41,273 nucleotides of DNA from NCBI GenBank assembly GCA_016784735.1, contig JADHUC010000072.1, positions 1 through 41,273 on the forward strand. Reading direction: 5' to 3'. Under the pieces are notes generated by a model. It did no database searches. It saw only the letters and a program-made list of their open reading frames with translations, and had not been told where the DNA came from. The stretch comes from Pirellulaceae bacterium (GTDB lineage: Bacteria > Planctomycetota > Planctomycetia > Pirellulales > Pirellulaceae). Within the stretch, counting starts at the first letter, position 1. Every line of letters begins with the position of its first letter. Below are positions 1-9,900 of the stretch, in pieces. The position numbers and the translations under genes are program-made.

Positions 1-87
1 CCCTTCCAGTTCCGCGCTTGCGGGATCCGCTCGCGCGAGCCGTTACGAAGAGAGTTGTGTTCGGCGAGGTGGGCGATGCTACAATAG

Positions 88-198
88 TCACCGTCACGAA
101 ATATCGGCCCCAACTACGCTGGAAAAGTCCGCGACATAGACGTCAAGACGCTCAAGCAAGTGGGAGAAATGATCGATGCTGCTTCTACTCAGGAGTGA
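88..198 (+). pseudogene. Possible C-terminal remnant of a GH29-like alpha-L-fucosidase
   Basis: A short open stretch lies between in-frame stops at 85 and 196. It reads NIGPNYAGKVRDIDVKTLK, then QVGEMIDAA. The pattern NIGPN..G followed some 12 residues later by L..VGEMI resembles the end of the catalytic barrel in GH29 fucosidases (LLNIGP...G......L..VG). The hydrophobic strand that should precede NIGP is missing, so the match begins abruptly, as after a deletion. There is no start codon or ribosome-binding site. It may simply be the tail of an unrelated gene; the assignment rests on about 25 residues. Confidence 0.22.
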
Positions 199-227
199 CG
201 ACACGCTACTTCGGCAGGAAAGAAGAA

Positions 228-353
228 CGCGAGGCGGTGGGCCAACGCGATCCGGTCCTCGATGAGTTTCTCCAGAAGACCTCGGGCAAGCCCAACGCCA
301 CCATGGATACGCCCTGGGAACGACCCAACGAGGACACCGTGTTCGACAACTGA
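228..353 (+). pseudogene. Possible C-terminal coding remnant, family unknown
   Basis: This frame gives a protein-like tail, VGQRDPVLDEFLQKTSGKPN followed by ATMDTPWERPNEDTVFDN, ending at a TGA at 351-353. Its composition (acidic residues, Pro-Trp, no runs of Arg or Ser) looks more like real coding sequence than the surrounding frames. It is in a different frame from the preceding remnant and has no identifiable start. I do not recognise the family. The bases between 354 and 479 hold no gene that I can support; they are the leader of the next gene. Confidence 0.2.
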
Positions 354-479
354 CGCAGCCTCCAAAGATGGCGGTGATTCTTCCAAGAATGGTGGTGTGG
401 TTCAAGCGGTTCACTCGTACAATTCATACTCATCCCTGCCAGTTCCTCGCAAGCGTTCGGACCCCACCAGAGACGTCCC

Positions 480-1337
480 ATGATCCTTCGCTGCCGAACT
501 CGATCGCTCGATGCCGGGTTTCTTGTGCTGTTCGTTGCGTTGTTCTCGAACGTGAGCCACGGAGCCCAGCCTGCCCCGGAGGAGTCAGCCGTCAAGCCTG
601 CCCGCAAGAACGTGAAACTGCCTGGCTTGGTGATCAACTTCCAGGAGCGGTGTGTCGACCTGGAAGGTTCCATTTGTCTCGACGAGGGGATGTTGGAGCT
701 GATCGCTTGCACGAAGCAGACCAAGGAGCACGAGTCGATTGTCGTGGTTCATGCCAGGCCGATGCACATCCACACGGCACTGCTGCTACTTGGCGCTCAG
801 TCCGGCAATCCCGCGATGCGCCGTCCGATCGGCGAGGGAGGCACGCGATGGGTCGACATTCCGCCCCGGGGCGATCCAGTGGACATTTACCTGGTCTTCA
901 GCAATAAGCACGGAAAGGCAGTCGAGCGCCCGATCAGCGATTTCGTGACTCGTTCTGAAAAGGACCCTGATGGACTGTTCGGCGCGCTGGAAGGTGATGC
1001 GCATGAGGTTGACAAGGACAACAGGGAAAAGTTCCCAAAGACCTTTCTCTTTGCTGGATCCCTTCTCGTCGGAGACGGGCCGGGTGCGCGCACCTACTTG
1101 GCCGACCGGAGTGGCAGCGTGATTTCCATCGCAACTTTCGGGGACGAATTGCTCTGTCTGCCAGGCGTGCATGCGAAAGCCAACGACACATTGATGTGGC
1201 AGATCGACGCCATGCATCTACCCGAAGTTGGCTCGAAGGTCACACTTCGTCTCCGCCCGCAAAACAAGCCCTCCGCAAAGACGGACGAAGCGGAGAAGCA
1301 ACAACCGAAGGACGGCTGTGAAAAGGACCAGAAATAA
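480..1337 (+). CDS. Exported YdjY-domain protein
   Basis: A 285-residue protein with a hydrophobic signal segment at about residues 14-28 (FLVLFVALFSNVSHG) followed by a Pro/Ala-rich linker. The core carries the pattern of the YdjY domain seen in planctomycete exported proteins: a KEHESIVVVHARPMHIHTAL stretch followed by LLLGAQSGNPA at about residues 82-112. The C-terminal 25 residues are Lys/Glu-rich and probably disordered. The biochemical role of this family is unknown. The ATG at 480 has only a weak ribosome-binding site, but it is the start that retains a complete signal peptide. The gene sits alone ahead of the esterase array and may not belong to the same transcript. Confidence 0.7.
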   Translation: MILRCRTRSLDAGFLVLFVALFSNVSHGAQPAPEESAVKPARKNVKLPGLVINFQERCVDLEGSICLDEGMLELIACTKQTKEHESIVVVHARPMHIHTALLLLGAQSGNPAMRRPIGEGGTRWVDIPPRGDPVDIYLVFSNKHGKAVERPISDFVTRSEKDPDGLFGALEGDAHEVDKDNREKFPKTFLFAGSLLVGDGPGARTYLADRSGSVISIATFGDELLCLPGVHAKANDTLMWQIDAMHLPEVGSKVTLRLRPQNKPSAKTDEAEKQQPKDGCEKDQK

Positions 1338-1399
1338 GGCGAGCGGCAGATGAGTTCATACCCACCGAAGCGGAAGTCGCCAAGACTTTCGGCTGGCCA

Positions 1400-1424
1400 C
1401 CGAAACTCTTGTCGAGTTTCGCTA
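1400..1424. repeat. Short palindromic intergenic repeat, copy 1
   Basis: A perfect 8-bp stem, CGAAACTC (1401-1408) and GAGTTTCG (1414-1421), encloses the loop TTGTC. The same 25-base unit, with one change in the loop, recurs at 23626-23650, again between two co-directional genes. Such families of small hairpins are common between genes in planctomycete-type genomes. It could act as an RNA hairpin or be a small mobile repeat; it has no T-run after it, so it is not a convincing terminator. Confidence 0.7.
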
Positions 1425-1503
1425 CGGGCAGATCTTCTAACGGCCGCGGTTCCCACATCGCAGAGGAATTAGCCACGTCACTTCATTGAGGAAGAGTCAC
1501 ATC

Positions 1504-1904
1504 ATGAAATGGAATCAGATGATCAGCTTGTTTCTGGCAACGGCTTGCTTGTGGGCAGGCGGCTATGCTGCGGCCACAGAGAACTCCTTCTACGAGGAGC
1601 CGCCCCTGTTCTCCACCGCGCCGAGTCCGGAGAAGTCACTGCAAACCATCACTCGCTTCGGCCCGGTCGGGATGGGGATCGACTTGATCCAGCCGGCCTT
1701 CACCATGCAGATCCACAACATCGAGGAAGGCTCTCCGGCAGTCGCCACCGGCAAGCTCAAGGCGGGGCAGATCATCGAGTCGATCAACGGCCAGAAACTG
1801 GCGGATACCGCAACGACTTCTACCCGTTCGTACGGGCAGAACTCAAAGAGTACGATCCCGTGCTGCATGATCTGCTGGAAGAAATCTGGGGCCCGATGAA
1901 TTAA
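1504..1904 (+). pseudogene. Truncated exported PDZ protein fused out of frame to another gene's tail
   Basis: The first frame starts at ATG 1504 behind AGGAAG. It has a signal peptide (LFLATACLWAGGYAAA), a FYEEPPLFS segment and a PDZ-like core (GVGIDLIQ-type strand, then EEGSPAVATGKLKAGQIIES and INGQKL). This matches the beginning of the 1042-residue protein at 3761 (YYTEEQIYRS, PGSPADGKFKKGETITGING). After about residue 101 that frame becomes Ser/Thr-rich nonsense and stops at 1899. The other frame then carries a plausible C terminus, NDFYPFVRAELKEYDPVLHD LLEEIWGPMN, ending at 1904. The simplest reading is a deletion that removed the body of a PDZ/DUF6288-like paralogue and joined it to the tail of an unidentified second gene. 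A functional product is unlikely. Confidence 0.6.
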
Positions 1905-1934
1905 CTTCACGATCCAACTCGAAGGAACCAACTA

Positions 1935-3764
1935 ATGATGATGACAGGCAATAGAATCACCACCGTATTGGCTCTGGTCGCCCTGGCGGTAACAGGATTC
2001 GGCTCCACCTTCGCGGCCAAGGGGAAACCGCTCAAGGTCTACATCCTGGCCGGGCAGTCGAATATGGAGGGACAGGCCAAGATCGAGACGTTCGACTATA
2101 TCGGCGACGACCCGGCCACCGCTCCCCTGCTCAAGGAAATGCTTGGCGCCGATGGCAAGCCGCGCGTCTGCGAGAAAGCGTGGATCTCGTACCTGACCGG
2201 GTCTCCCGACAGGGACATGCTGGGCGAGGGGTTCGGCAAGCTGACGGCCGGGTACGGGAGTCGCAGCAATCCGACTGAAGACGGCGGCAAGATCGGCCCG
2301 GAGTTCACCTTCGGCCTCGTCATGGAAAAGGCATACGATGGTCCGATCCTGATCATCAAGACCGCGTGGGGCGGCAAGAGCCTGAACACAGACTTCCGCC
2401 CGCCCAGTGCCGGGCCGTACGAGTTCAACGAGGCGCAGTTGGAGGGCCTCAAGAAACAAGGCAAGGACATCGCCCAGGTCAAGGCCGACAAGGCGAAGGC
2501 CACGGGCCGGTACTACCGGCTGATGATCGATCACGTCAAGAAGGTGCTGGCCGATCCCAAGCGCGTCGTGCCGGACTACGATCTCAAGGCCGGCTACGAG
2601 ATCGCCGGTTTCGTCTGGTTCCAGGGCTGGAACGACATGTGTGACGGTCATACCTATCCGGAACGCGACAAGCCGGGCGGGTTCGACGAATACTCGGAGC
2701 TGATGTCGCACTTTATCCGCGACGTGCGAAAAGAACTGTCAGCGCCAAAGCTGCCGTTCGTAATTGGCGTCATCGGCGTCGACGGCGAGGAGGCCACCGG
2801 CGCGATCGCCCACCTGCGCCCGGCCATGGCGGCCCCGGCGTCCAGCCCGGAATTCAAGGGCAACGTCGCCGCCGTGGAAACGGCACCGTTCTGGGATGAC
2901 GCCATGGAGGCGCTGCTGCCCACGAAGGCAGAGATCAATCGGCGATTCAATGCCGCCTACCTGCTGACCGAGGAAGGCGTCATCGAAAACCCCGAGGCGT
3001 CCGGCCCCGGCTGGGAACCGATCGGTACCCCGCGGCCGGCCGATCGCGTTTGGCGTTTCATGTCGTTCGACCCGCAGAAGAAAGAAGACCAACTGCCAAA
3101 GACCGAGAAGAAGCGTTTTCGCAATGTGATGCTCCCCGCCGGACTGGAACATTGGCATACGCCCGATTTCGACGACAGCAAGTGGAACAGCGGCACGGCG
3201 CCGATCGGCAAGGGCGACTGGCGGCATCGCGACATTGGAAAGGCGACCGTCCAGTCCAAATCCGAATGGGGCGACGGCGAGTTCCTGCTGATGCGGTCGA
3301 CCTTCCAACTCGACAAGCTGGACTACGAGGCCTACCGCCTGAGTATCCTGGCGCGTCAGGGCTTCGATATCTACCTGAACGGTCACAAAATCCACACCTA
3401 CATCTGGTGGAAAGACGAACCATTCTACCGACCCATTGTCCTCGAGCCCCAGCACGTCAAGCATCTTCGCAAGGGCGTCAATGTGCTGGCGGCCTACGCC
3501 AATGTGGAATACGACCGGCGAACACAGGAGCCCCACGCGTCCATCGATATGATGATCGAGGGGATCACCAAAGAGGGCCTGGCGAACATCAACAGCCAGG
3601 AATATACCCTGAAACAAATGGATAAGATCTGTACCCGTCAAGAGCAGAAGATCATCGCAGGGGCTTCCAACGCCGGCTACCACTACCTGGGTAGCGGCAA
3701 AATCATGGCCCAGATCGGCAAGGCCTTTGCGGAAGCGATACTGAACATGGAGAAACAACAATGA
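1935..3764 (+). CDS. Exported SASA-family carbohydrate acetylesterase with inserted jelly-roll domain
   Basis: A 609-residue predicted secreted esterase of the sialate O-acetylesterase-like (SGNH) superfamily, expected to remove acetyl groups from glycans. A signal peptide covers residues 1-28. The nucleophile motif AGQSNMEG places Ser at residue 42. Other family blocks are GPEFTFG, LIIKTAWGGKSL, the GFVWFQGWND block, and the C-terminal NAGYHYLGSGK with the probable catalytic His at 583. Between about 350 and 553 the fold is interrupted by a beta-rich domain (RVWRFMSFDP ... QGFDIYLNGHKIHTYIWWK) that is almost repeated at the end of the next protein. The paralogue at 38872-40101 has the same esterase core without this insertion. 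The start follows AAGGAA. The stop overlaps the next ATG (ATGA at 3761-3764), which suggests translational coupling. Confidence 0.85.
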   Translation: MMMTGNRITTVLALVALAVTGFGSTFAAKGKPLKVYILAGQSNMEGQAKIETFDYIGDDPATAPLLKEMLGADGKPRVCEKAWISYLTGSPDRDMLGEGFGKLTAGYGSRSNPTEDGGKIGPEFTFGLVMEKAYDGPILIIKTAWGGKSLNTDFRPPSAGPYEFNEAQLEGLKKQGKDIAQVKADKAKATGRYYRLMIDHVKKVLADPKRVVPDYDLKAGYEIAGFVWFQGWNDMCDGHTYPERDKPGGFDEYSELMSHFIRDVRKELSAPKLPFVIGVIGVDGEEATGAIAHLRPAMAAPASSPEFKGNVAAVETAPFWDDAMEALLPTKAEINRRFNAAYLLTEEGVIENPEASGPGWEPIGTPRPADRVWRFMSFDPQKKEDQLPKTEKKRFRNVMLPAGLEHWHTPDFDDSKWNSGTAPIGKGDWRHRDIGKATVQSKSEWGDGEFLLMRSTFQLDKLDYEAYRLSILARQGFDIYLNGHKIHTYIWWKDEPFYRPIVLEPQHVKHLRKGVNVLAAYANVEYDRRTQEPHASIDMMIEGITKEGLANINSQEYTLKQMDKICTRQEQKIIAGASNAGYHYLGSGKIMAQIGKAFAEAILNMEKQQ

Positions 3765-6700
3765 GCCGACCAAACCAGAAAGATCGAAGATTTGTCATAT
3801 CGCTTTCGACCCTGGCACTGCTGCTGGTTTCGTTCGCCTGCTATGGAGCGGAAAGCGACTACTACACCGAGGAGCAAATCTACCGATCACGCCCGGAGCC
3901 GAATCGCGAGATGCCCTTCGGCCACATCGGCGTGACGGGCGTGATGGTGCGGGTGTACCAGGGCGTGACCATCAAGGTCGAGAAGGCCGTGCCCGGCTCG
4001 CCCGCCGATGGCAAATTCAAGAAGGGCGAAACCATCACCGGAATCAATGGGGTCTCGCTGAAGGGCAGGAACCCGTTCGTGACACTGGGCAACGCGCTCA
4101 CCGACGCCGAGGCCACCGACGGCCAGATGATCTTCGACGTCGCCTCCGCAGAGGGTACATCGAAGAGAAAGGAATCCGTTCGCATCCCCGTGCTGGGTTC
4201 CTACAGCAAGACTTGGCCGCTTGACTGCGACAAGTCGAAGAAGATCATCGAGCAGGCAGCCGAGTTCTTCGCGGACAGGAGCAAGTTCGGAACCCGGTAC
4301 GACGAGCGCGGCATCCCGGCTGCCCTGGCGTGCCTGTTCCTGCTCTCGACCGGCGATGACAAGTACGTACCGCCAGTCAAGGCGTACTTCGACAACTTCC
4401 CCGAGGATGTGAAGGCGATCGGCGATCACACCTGGAACAATGGCTACAACGGCATCGCGTGCGGCGAGTATTACCTGCGCACCGGGGACGAATCGGTGCT
4501 GCCGATACTGCAGTATTACTGCGACGACGCAAAGCACCGCCAGAAGTTTGGGCGCGGCTGGGTACACTGGGGCACGGGCGTCAGTCCCGGGTACGTTGCC
4601 AGCGGCCTGATGAACCCGGCCGGGGCGCAGGTGCTGACGACGTTGCTCCTGGGCAAGGAGTGCGGCGTCCTTGTCGATGACGACACGTTGCTCGGCTCGC
4701 TGGAGTACTTCTACCGCTTCGCCGGTCGCGGCACGGTGCCCTACGGCGATCATCGTGGCGAAGGCGGTCTGGGATCCAACGGCAAGGACGGCATGATCGC
4801 CGCGGCCATGCAGATCGCCGCGGGCTCGCAGGGCGATGTTACGATCTACGAGATGGCTCGCCAGTATCTCGGCATGTCGATGCTCACCAGCTACCCCTTG
4901 CTCGTGCAGGGGCACGGCGACGAGGGGCGCGGCGACGGCATCTGGCGCAGCATCGTCACGTCCTACTCGCTGAGGGACCGTCCCGACCAGTACCGCACAG
5001 CGATGGATCGTCTCACCTGGTGGCACGATCTGAGTCGCGAGCCGGGCGGCAGCATCGGAATCGCGACACTCGCGTGGCAGAACGGGATCATCGGCTCGTC
5101 CGGTCCCGGCGTCGGCCTGTCCTACACCGCGCCGCTGAAAACGCTGCGCATTACCGGCGCGCCACGCACGAAGTACTCGAAGGACTACACGCTGCCCGCG
5201 AACATCTGGGGCACGCAGGCCGACAGGGCGTTTCTCTCGATCGACCACAATCCGAAGTACTACGACTACGGAGGCGACGAACCCACGCATGTCCCCTTCT
5301 GGGCGCTTGGAGGGGCATACCACCGACCGAAGACGGATCTCGAGAGCGTCCCTCGCGAGGTGATGCTCAAGAACGTGTATCACAGACGCTACATGATTCG
5401 CGCGCAGGCGGCCAAGGCGCTGCTCGCGGTCGGGGCGTTTGATGAACTCGAGAAGCTGCTGCGCGACCCGGACCCGCGCGTGCGTCGTACCGGGCTCGAC
5501 GGCCTGATTGACTACAACTACTGGTTCGCGATCGGTCGCCAACCGATCTCGGCCGAGCAGTTCTCGCCCGCGATGCTCGATGCCATCAAGAAGATGCTTT
5601 CCGATCCCAACGAGTCGTGGTGGGTGGTCGATGGCGCGCTGATGGCGCTGAAGCTCGCACCGGCCAGCGACATCCAGGCCTGCAGGTCGCTCATCATGCC
5701 CTGGACCAAGCACTCGGACTGGTGGCTGCGTGAGTCCTCCTTCATGGCCCTGTCCGGGCTGGATAAGGACGACGCCCTCTACCTGGAGATCCTGCCGACG
5801 CTGCTGACGATGGTCACCGAAGAATACCACACCCAGCCGCGGTCGAGGATGTTGGGCCACCTGAAGGGCGCCCTGAAAAGCAAGCAGCGGACGAGCCCGG
5901 CTGGCGAGCTGATCCTGACGGGGCTCCAAGATGCCGTGAGTTCGAGCGAGATCAAGACCGGCATCCGTTCCCCCGAGGGCGCGTACAACGTCTTTGAGGT
6001 GGCCAAGGCGTGCCTGCAGGACGATCCCACAACCGCCGTCGCGGTCGCGCAGATGATCCAGCAGCGGTTCAACCAGTTCGCCACCGGCAGCCTCATCCAA
6101 CTCGTGGCGACACCGAACTCGAACCGCGACGGCAGGCCCTACGGCCTCTACACCACGATCGACCAGCAGTCTCCCCAGCAGCGTGAAGAGCTGACCGACA
6201 TCCTGTTCAACGCGTACCGGCAGGAACTCATCAACCGTATGACCGCCGAGAATGCCAACGAGAACCAGCCGTTGGTGGACACGATCATCGACCTGACCAA
6301 GCTCCGCAAGCCCGTCGCCGGCTGGCAGCCGGTCGGCGCCCCGAAACTCGAGGACCGCATCTGGCGCTTCATGTCGTTCGATCCGCAGGTCGAAAACGAC
6401 AGGATGCATCCGCGCGAGAAGAAACGCTTCCGGAGAGTACAGTTGCCCGATGAACTCGAGAGCTGGTACGAGGTCAACTACGATGACAGCCAATGGGAAA
6501 GGGGCCGCGCGCCCATCGGCGTCGGCGTCCACGAGGCGAGGCGGGTATCCTTCAAGAACAACTCAGACTGGGGTAAGGGCGAGTTCATCGTGATGCGCAC
6601 GACCTTCGAGTTGGACGCCGTGGAATGCGACTCGTACCGCCTGAGCATCCTGGCGAAGCAAGGCTTCGACGTGTACCTGAACGGCCACAAGATTCACACG

Positions 6701-6889
6701 TACGTTTGGTGGAAGGACATGCCACACTATCGACCGATCGTGCTGGAGGGCAGCCATAGCAAGCACTTGAAGACGGGCACCAACGTTCTGGCGGCCTACG
6801 GCAACGTCGAGTACGACAAGAAGTCGCACACGCCTGCGGGGCAGATGGACCTTTTCATCGAAGGTCTGAAGATGTCGGACCTGAAGTAG
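3761..6889 (+). CDS. Large exported PDZ / DUF6288-like protein with C-terminal jelly-roll domain
   Basis: A 1042-residue exported protein. A signal segment (LSTLALLLVSFACYGA) is followed by a PDZ-like domain at about 45-125 (PGSPADGKFKKGETITGING). Next is a long helical region at about 135-550 rich in Gly/Tyr/Trp motifs such as HTWNNGYNGIACGEYYLRTG and GRGWVHWGTG, which suggests an alpha/alpha toroid. HEAT-like helical repeats at about 555-830 include MIRAQAAKALLAVGAFDELE. From about 853 to the end is a jelly-roll-like domain (RIWRFMSFDP, GFDVYLNGHKIHTYVWWKD) nearly identical to the one inserted in the upstream esterase. I associate PDZ plus toroid proteins with the DUF6288 group, without a known activity. 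Overlapping ATGA coupling to the esterase argues for joint function, perhaps scaffolding or glycan binding. Confidence 0.65.
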   Translation: MSRPNQKDRRFVISLSTLALLLVSFACYGAESDYYTEEQIYRSRPEPNREMPFGHIGVTGVMVRVYQGVTIKVEKAVPGSPADGKFKKGETITGINGVSLKGRNPFVTLGNALTDAEATDGQMIFDVASAEGTSKRKESVRIPVLGSYSKTWPLDCDKSKKIIEQAAEFFADRSKFGTRYDERGIPAALACLFLLSTGDDKYVPPVKAYFDNFPEDVKAIGDHTWNNGYNGIACGEYYLRTGDESVLPILQYYCDDAKHRQKFGRGWVHWGTGVSPGYVASGLMNPAGAQVLTTLLLGKECGVLVDDDTLLGSLEYFYRFAGRGTVPYGDHRGEGGLGSNGKDGMIAAAMQIAAGSQGDVTIYEMARQYLGMSMLTSYPLLVQGHGDEGRGDGIWRSIVTSYSLRDRPDQYRTAMDRLTWWHDLSREPGGSIGIATLAWQNGIIGSSGPGVGLSYTAPLKTLRITGAPRTKYSKDYTLPANIWGTQADRAFLSIDHNPKYYDYGGDEPTHVPFWALGGAYHRPKTDLESVPREVMLKNVYHRRYMIRAQAAKALLAVGAFDELEKLLRDPDPRVRRTGLDGLIDYNYWFAIGRQPISAEQFSPAMLDAIKKMLSDPNESWWVVDGALMALKLAPASDIQACRSLIMPWTKHSDWWLRESSFMALSGLDKDDALYLEILPTLLTMVTEEYHTQPRSRMLGHLKGALKSKQRTSPAGELILTGLQDAVSSSEIKTGIRSPEGAYNVFEVAKACLQDDPTTAVAVAQMIQQRFNQFATGSLIQLVATPNSNRDGRPYGLYTTIDQQSPQQREELTDILFNAYRQELINRMTAENANENQPLVDTIIDLTKLRKPVAGWQPVGAPKLEDRIWRFMSFDPQVENDRMHPREKKRFRRVQLPDELESWYEVNYDDSQWERGRAPIGVGVHEARRVSFKNNSDWGKGEFIVMRTTFELDAVECDSYRLSILAKQGFDVYLNGHKIHTYVWWKDMPHYRPIVLEGSHSKHLKTGTNVLAAYGNVEYDKKSHTPAGQMDLFIEGLKMSDLK

Positions 6890-6988
6890 ACTTGTTCCTG
6901 GCCGAGCACGACGCAAAGCACAGCTATGAAGCTACCAGAAAGAACTCCATGAAGAGTAACTCATGGAACGCATCAAGAGGAAAGCAGA

Positions 6989-9900
6989 ATGATGAGACAA
7001 CAACCTGTTTCCCGCCAAGCGTATAGACAACGATATTTCCCTACCATCGTAGGACTGCTATTTGGAGCGGCATCGATCCTTTTTGTCGTGAGCAGCGCTT
7101 TCGCCCAATACGCGGATTGGAAACATACGGGTTCGATCTACATCCTGACTACACCCGAGGGCGCGAACCTTCCGGCATCTGCTTCAGTGAAGGGCTTTCC
7201 GTTGCTCGTCCGCTTACACTGCGACCACTTCCGTTTTGCCGAGGCTGAGGAGGGAGGGAGTGACATGAGATTCTCAGCGGGAGGGAAGCCACTATCCTAC
7301 GAGATCGAAGAGTGGGATAAGGAGGCAGGCGCGGCAAGCATCTGGGTGAGGATTCCATTGATCAAGGGGAACGACCGCCAGGAGATTAAGATCCATTGGG
7401 GCAAAGCCGGCTCCCCAAGTGCGTCGGACGGCAAGGCCGTTTTCAACGCTTCCAATGGATACATTGGCGTGTGGCACCTTGGTCGTGATGTGCAGGATGT
7501 GGCGGGGAACCTGGATTCCGAAGACAAGGGAACGACGGAAGCGAAGGGTAGGATCGGCGGCGCGCGGTATTTTCCTGGGCAGAAGGGGGTGTTCTGCGGT
7601 ACGGACATCCAGGCGCTTCCATCGGGCGGGGCGCCGCACAGCACGCAGGCCTGGTTCCGGTCGGACAAGTCCAACGGGCGGATCGTTTGCTGGGGAAACG
7701 AGGCACGGGCGGGCAAGGTGACCATGAACTACCGGAGCCCGCCTCGGATCCGGATGGATTGCTATTTCTCCAATGGGGACGTCCGGGCGGAGATTCCTGG
7801 CCGGGCCAAGGGCTGGACTCACGCCGTCCACACTTTCGAAGACGGGCAGTCCCTCCTGTACATCAACGGCCAAAAGCGGGGCGAGGGTAATCCCGCACAC
7901 ACTCAGATGACCATCGAGCGGCCGGCCCGACTGTGGATCGGCGGATGGTACAACAACTACGACTACGTGGGCGATATCGATGAGGTGCGCATCTCCGGTG
8001 TGGCCCGTTCCGCCGACTGGGTGCGGCTGGAATATGAAAACCAGAAGCCGATGCAGACATTGGTGGGCCCGGTGGTTCAGGATGGCGACGAGTTCTCTCT
8101 ATCGCCCAGCCGCGTGGAGATGAACGAGGGCGAAACCGTGGACCTCGCGGCCAGGGCGGGTGGCGCGCAAAAGACCTACTGGTCCGTGGTTCACGGTGAT
8201 GGAGAATCCGTGATCGCCACAGACCGGTTCAACATCTCCTTTGATGCAGGACGGGTAACCGGAGACCGGGCATTCACGGTCCGTTTTGATGCCGTTTGCG
8301 CTGACGGCGTTCGATCGATTGCAGTCCCCGTCACGGTCAAGGAGACGATTCCCGAGCCCGAATTTGCCCTCATCGCCCCGGCAAACTGGGATGGGCGCGA
8401 GACCATTGAGATTCAGCCGGAGATCAGGAATCTGGAAGCGATGCAGAATGCGGGCGTCGGTGAACTTGATTACCGTTGGGAGGTTTCCGGGCTGGCGACG
8501 ATCAAGGACGAGGAGCCTGGAAAACTGGTACTCAGCCGTGCCCAGAACAGCGGTACGATGACCGTGAAACTCTCGTTGACAAACGGGGGCGACGCCGTCG
8601 TGGCCTCGGCGGATGTCGTCGTTCAGCAGCCGGAGACGGACGCCTGGGTCCCCTGGGTTCCCGGCAACAAAGAAATGCCGGTAGAAGGGCAGTTTTACGC
8701 ACGCGACGATAGCGGCAAAGGCACCCTGCACTGTAAGGGTGTGTTGGAGGAAAAGGCCGAAGAGGCTTTTCTGCGAGTATTCGCCGATGAGAAGAAGTAC
8801 GCGGAAGAAAGCAAGTCGCCAGGGACGGGCCGTTGTTACTCCTTCGCCATCAAGCTAGAGCCGGCCCTGGTCGAATACCAAATTGAGTTTGGGACCAGGA
8901 CTGCGGGCGCGGAAGCGGTTTTGCACCGGGCGGGCGATATCGTCTGTGGTGATGCCTACCTGATCGATGGCCAATCGAACGCGCTGGCAACCGACACTCG
9001 CGAGGAATCTCCGCGCGTTACGAACGAGTGGGTCCGCAGCTATGGTCGTCCGCGGTTCTTCAAAGAGGGTGAGCAGGAGAACCTCTGGTGTAAACCGGTA
9101 TGGAAAGCGCAGCAGGAACACCTGGCGGAATTGGGGTGGTGGGGCATGGAGTTGGCCAAGCGACTGGTGGAGAGCCAGAAGGTTCCCATATTCATCGTCA
9201 ATGGAGCACGCGGTGGAACCAGGATCGACCAGCACCAGCGTAACGACGAGAACCCGACAGATCTCGAAACGATTTACGGTCGCATGCTCTGGCGGGTGAA
9301 GCAGGCGCGCTTGACCCACGGAATCCGGGCAGTCATCTGGCATCAGGGTGAGAATGATCAGGGAGCCGCAGGACCCGACGGCGGATACGGATGGGAGACC
9401 TACCACCGCTACTTCGTCGAAATGTCAGCAGACTGGAAGCGGGATTTCCCCAACGTCAGCCGATACTACGTTTTCCAAATTTGGCCGAACGCCTGCGCCA
9501 TGGGCGGCGGAAACGGAGACATGTTGCGTGAGAGACAGAGGACCCTGCCCCACCTCTATTCGAACATGGATATCATGTCGACACTGGGCATCAAACCGCC
9601 CGGTCCATGCCACTACCCGTTAAAGGGCTGGTCACAGTTCGCCACTCTGCTGCAACCGCTGATCGAACGAGACTTCTACGGCAGGAAGGTCAACGGACCT
9701 ATCACCCCTGCGGACCTCAAGCAGACTTACTATACAAGCGCTGCCAAGGATGCCATTGCCCTGGAGTTCGATCAGCCCGTCGTCTGGAAGGACTCGCTGG
9801 TCAGCGAGTTCCGCCTGGACGGGGCAAAGGGGAATGTCACGTCCGGTGCCGTTTCAGGGAATGTGATCACTCTCAAGCTGAAAGAACCGGTCCAGGCCGG

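Noticed and set aside
395..423. TACAAT -10-like box upstream of the YdjY gene
   Set aside because: No acceptable -35 hexamer at the right spacing.
3887..6532. Very long open frame (881 codons) on the - strand opposite the PDZ protein
   Set aside because: It is an antisense shadow of a GC-rich gene: Arg/Val/Leu/Gly-rich product without motifs, while the + strand has a signal peptide, domains and a good start.
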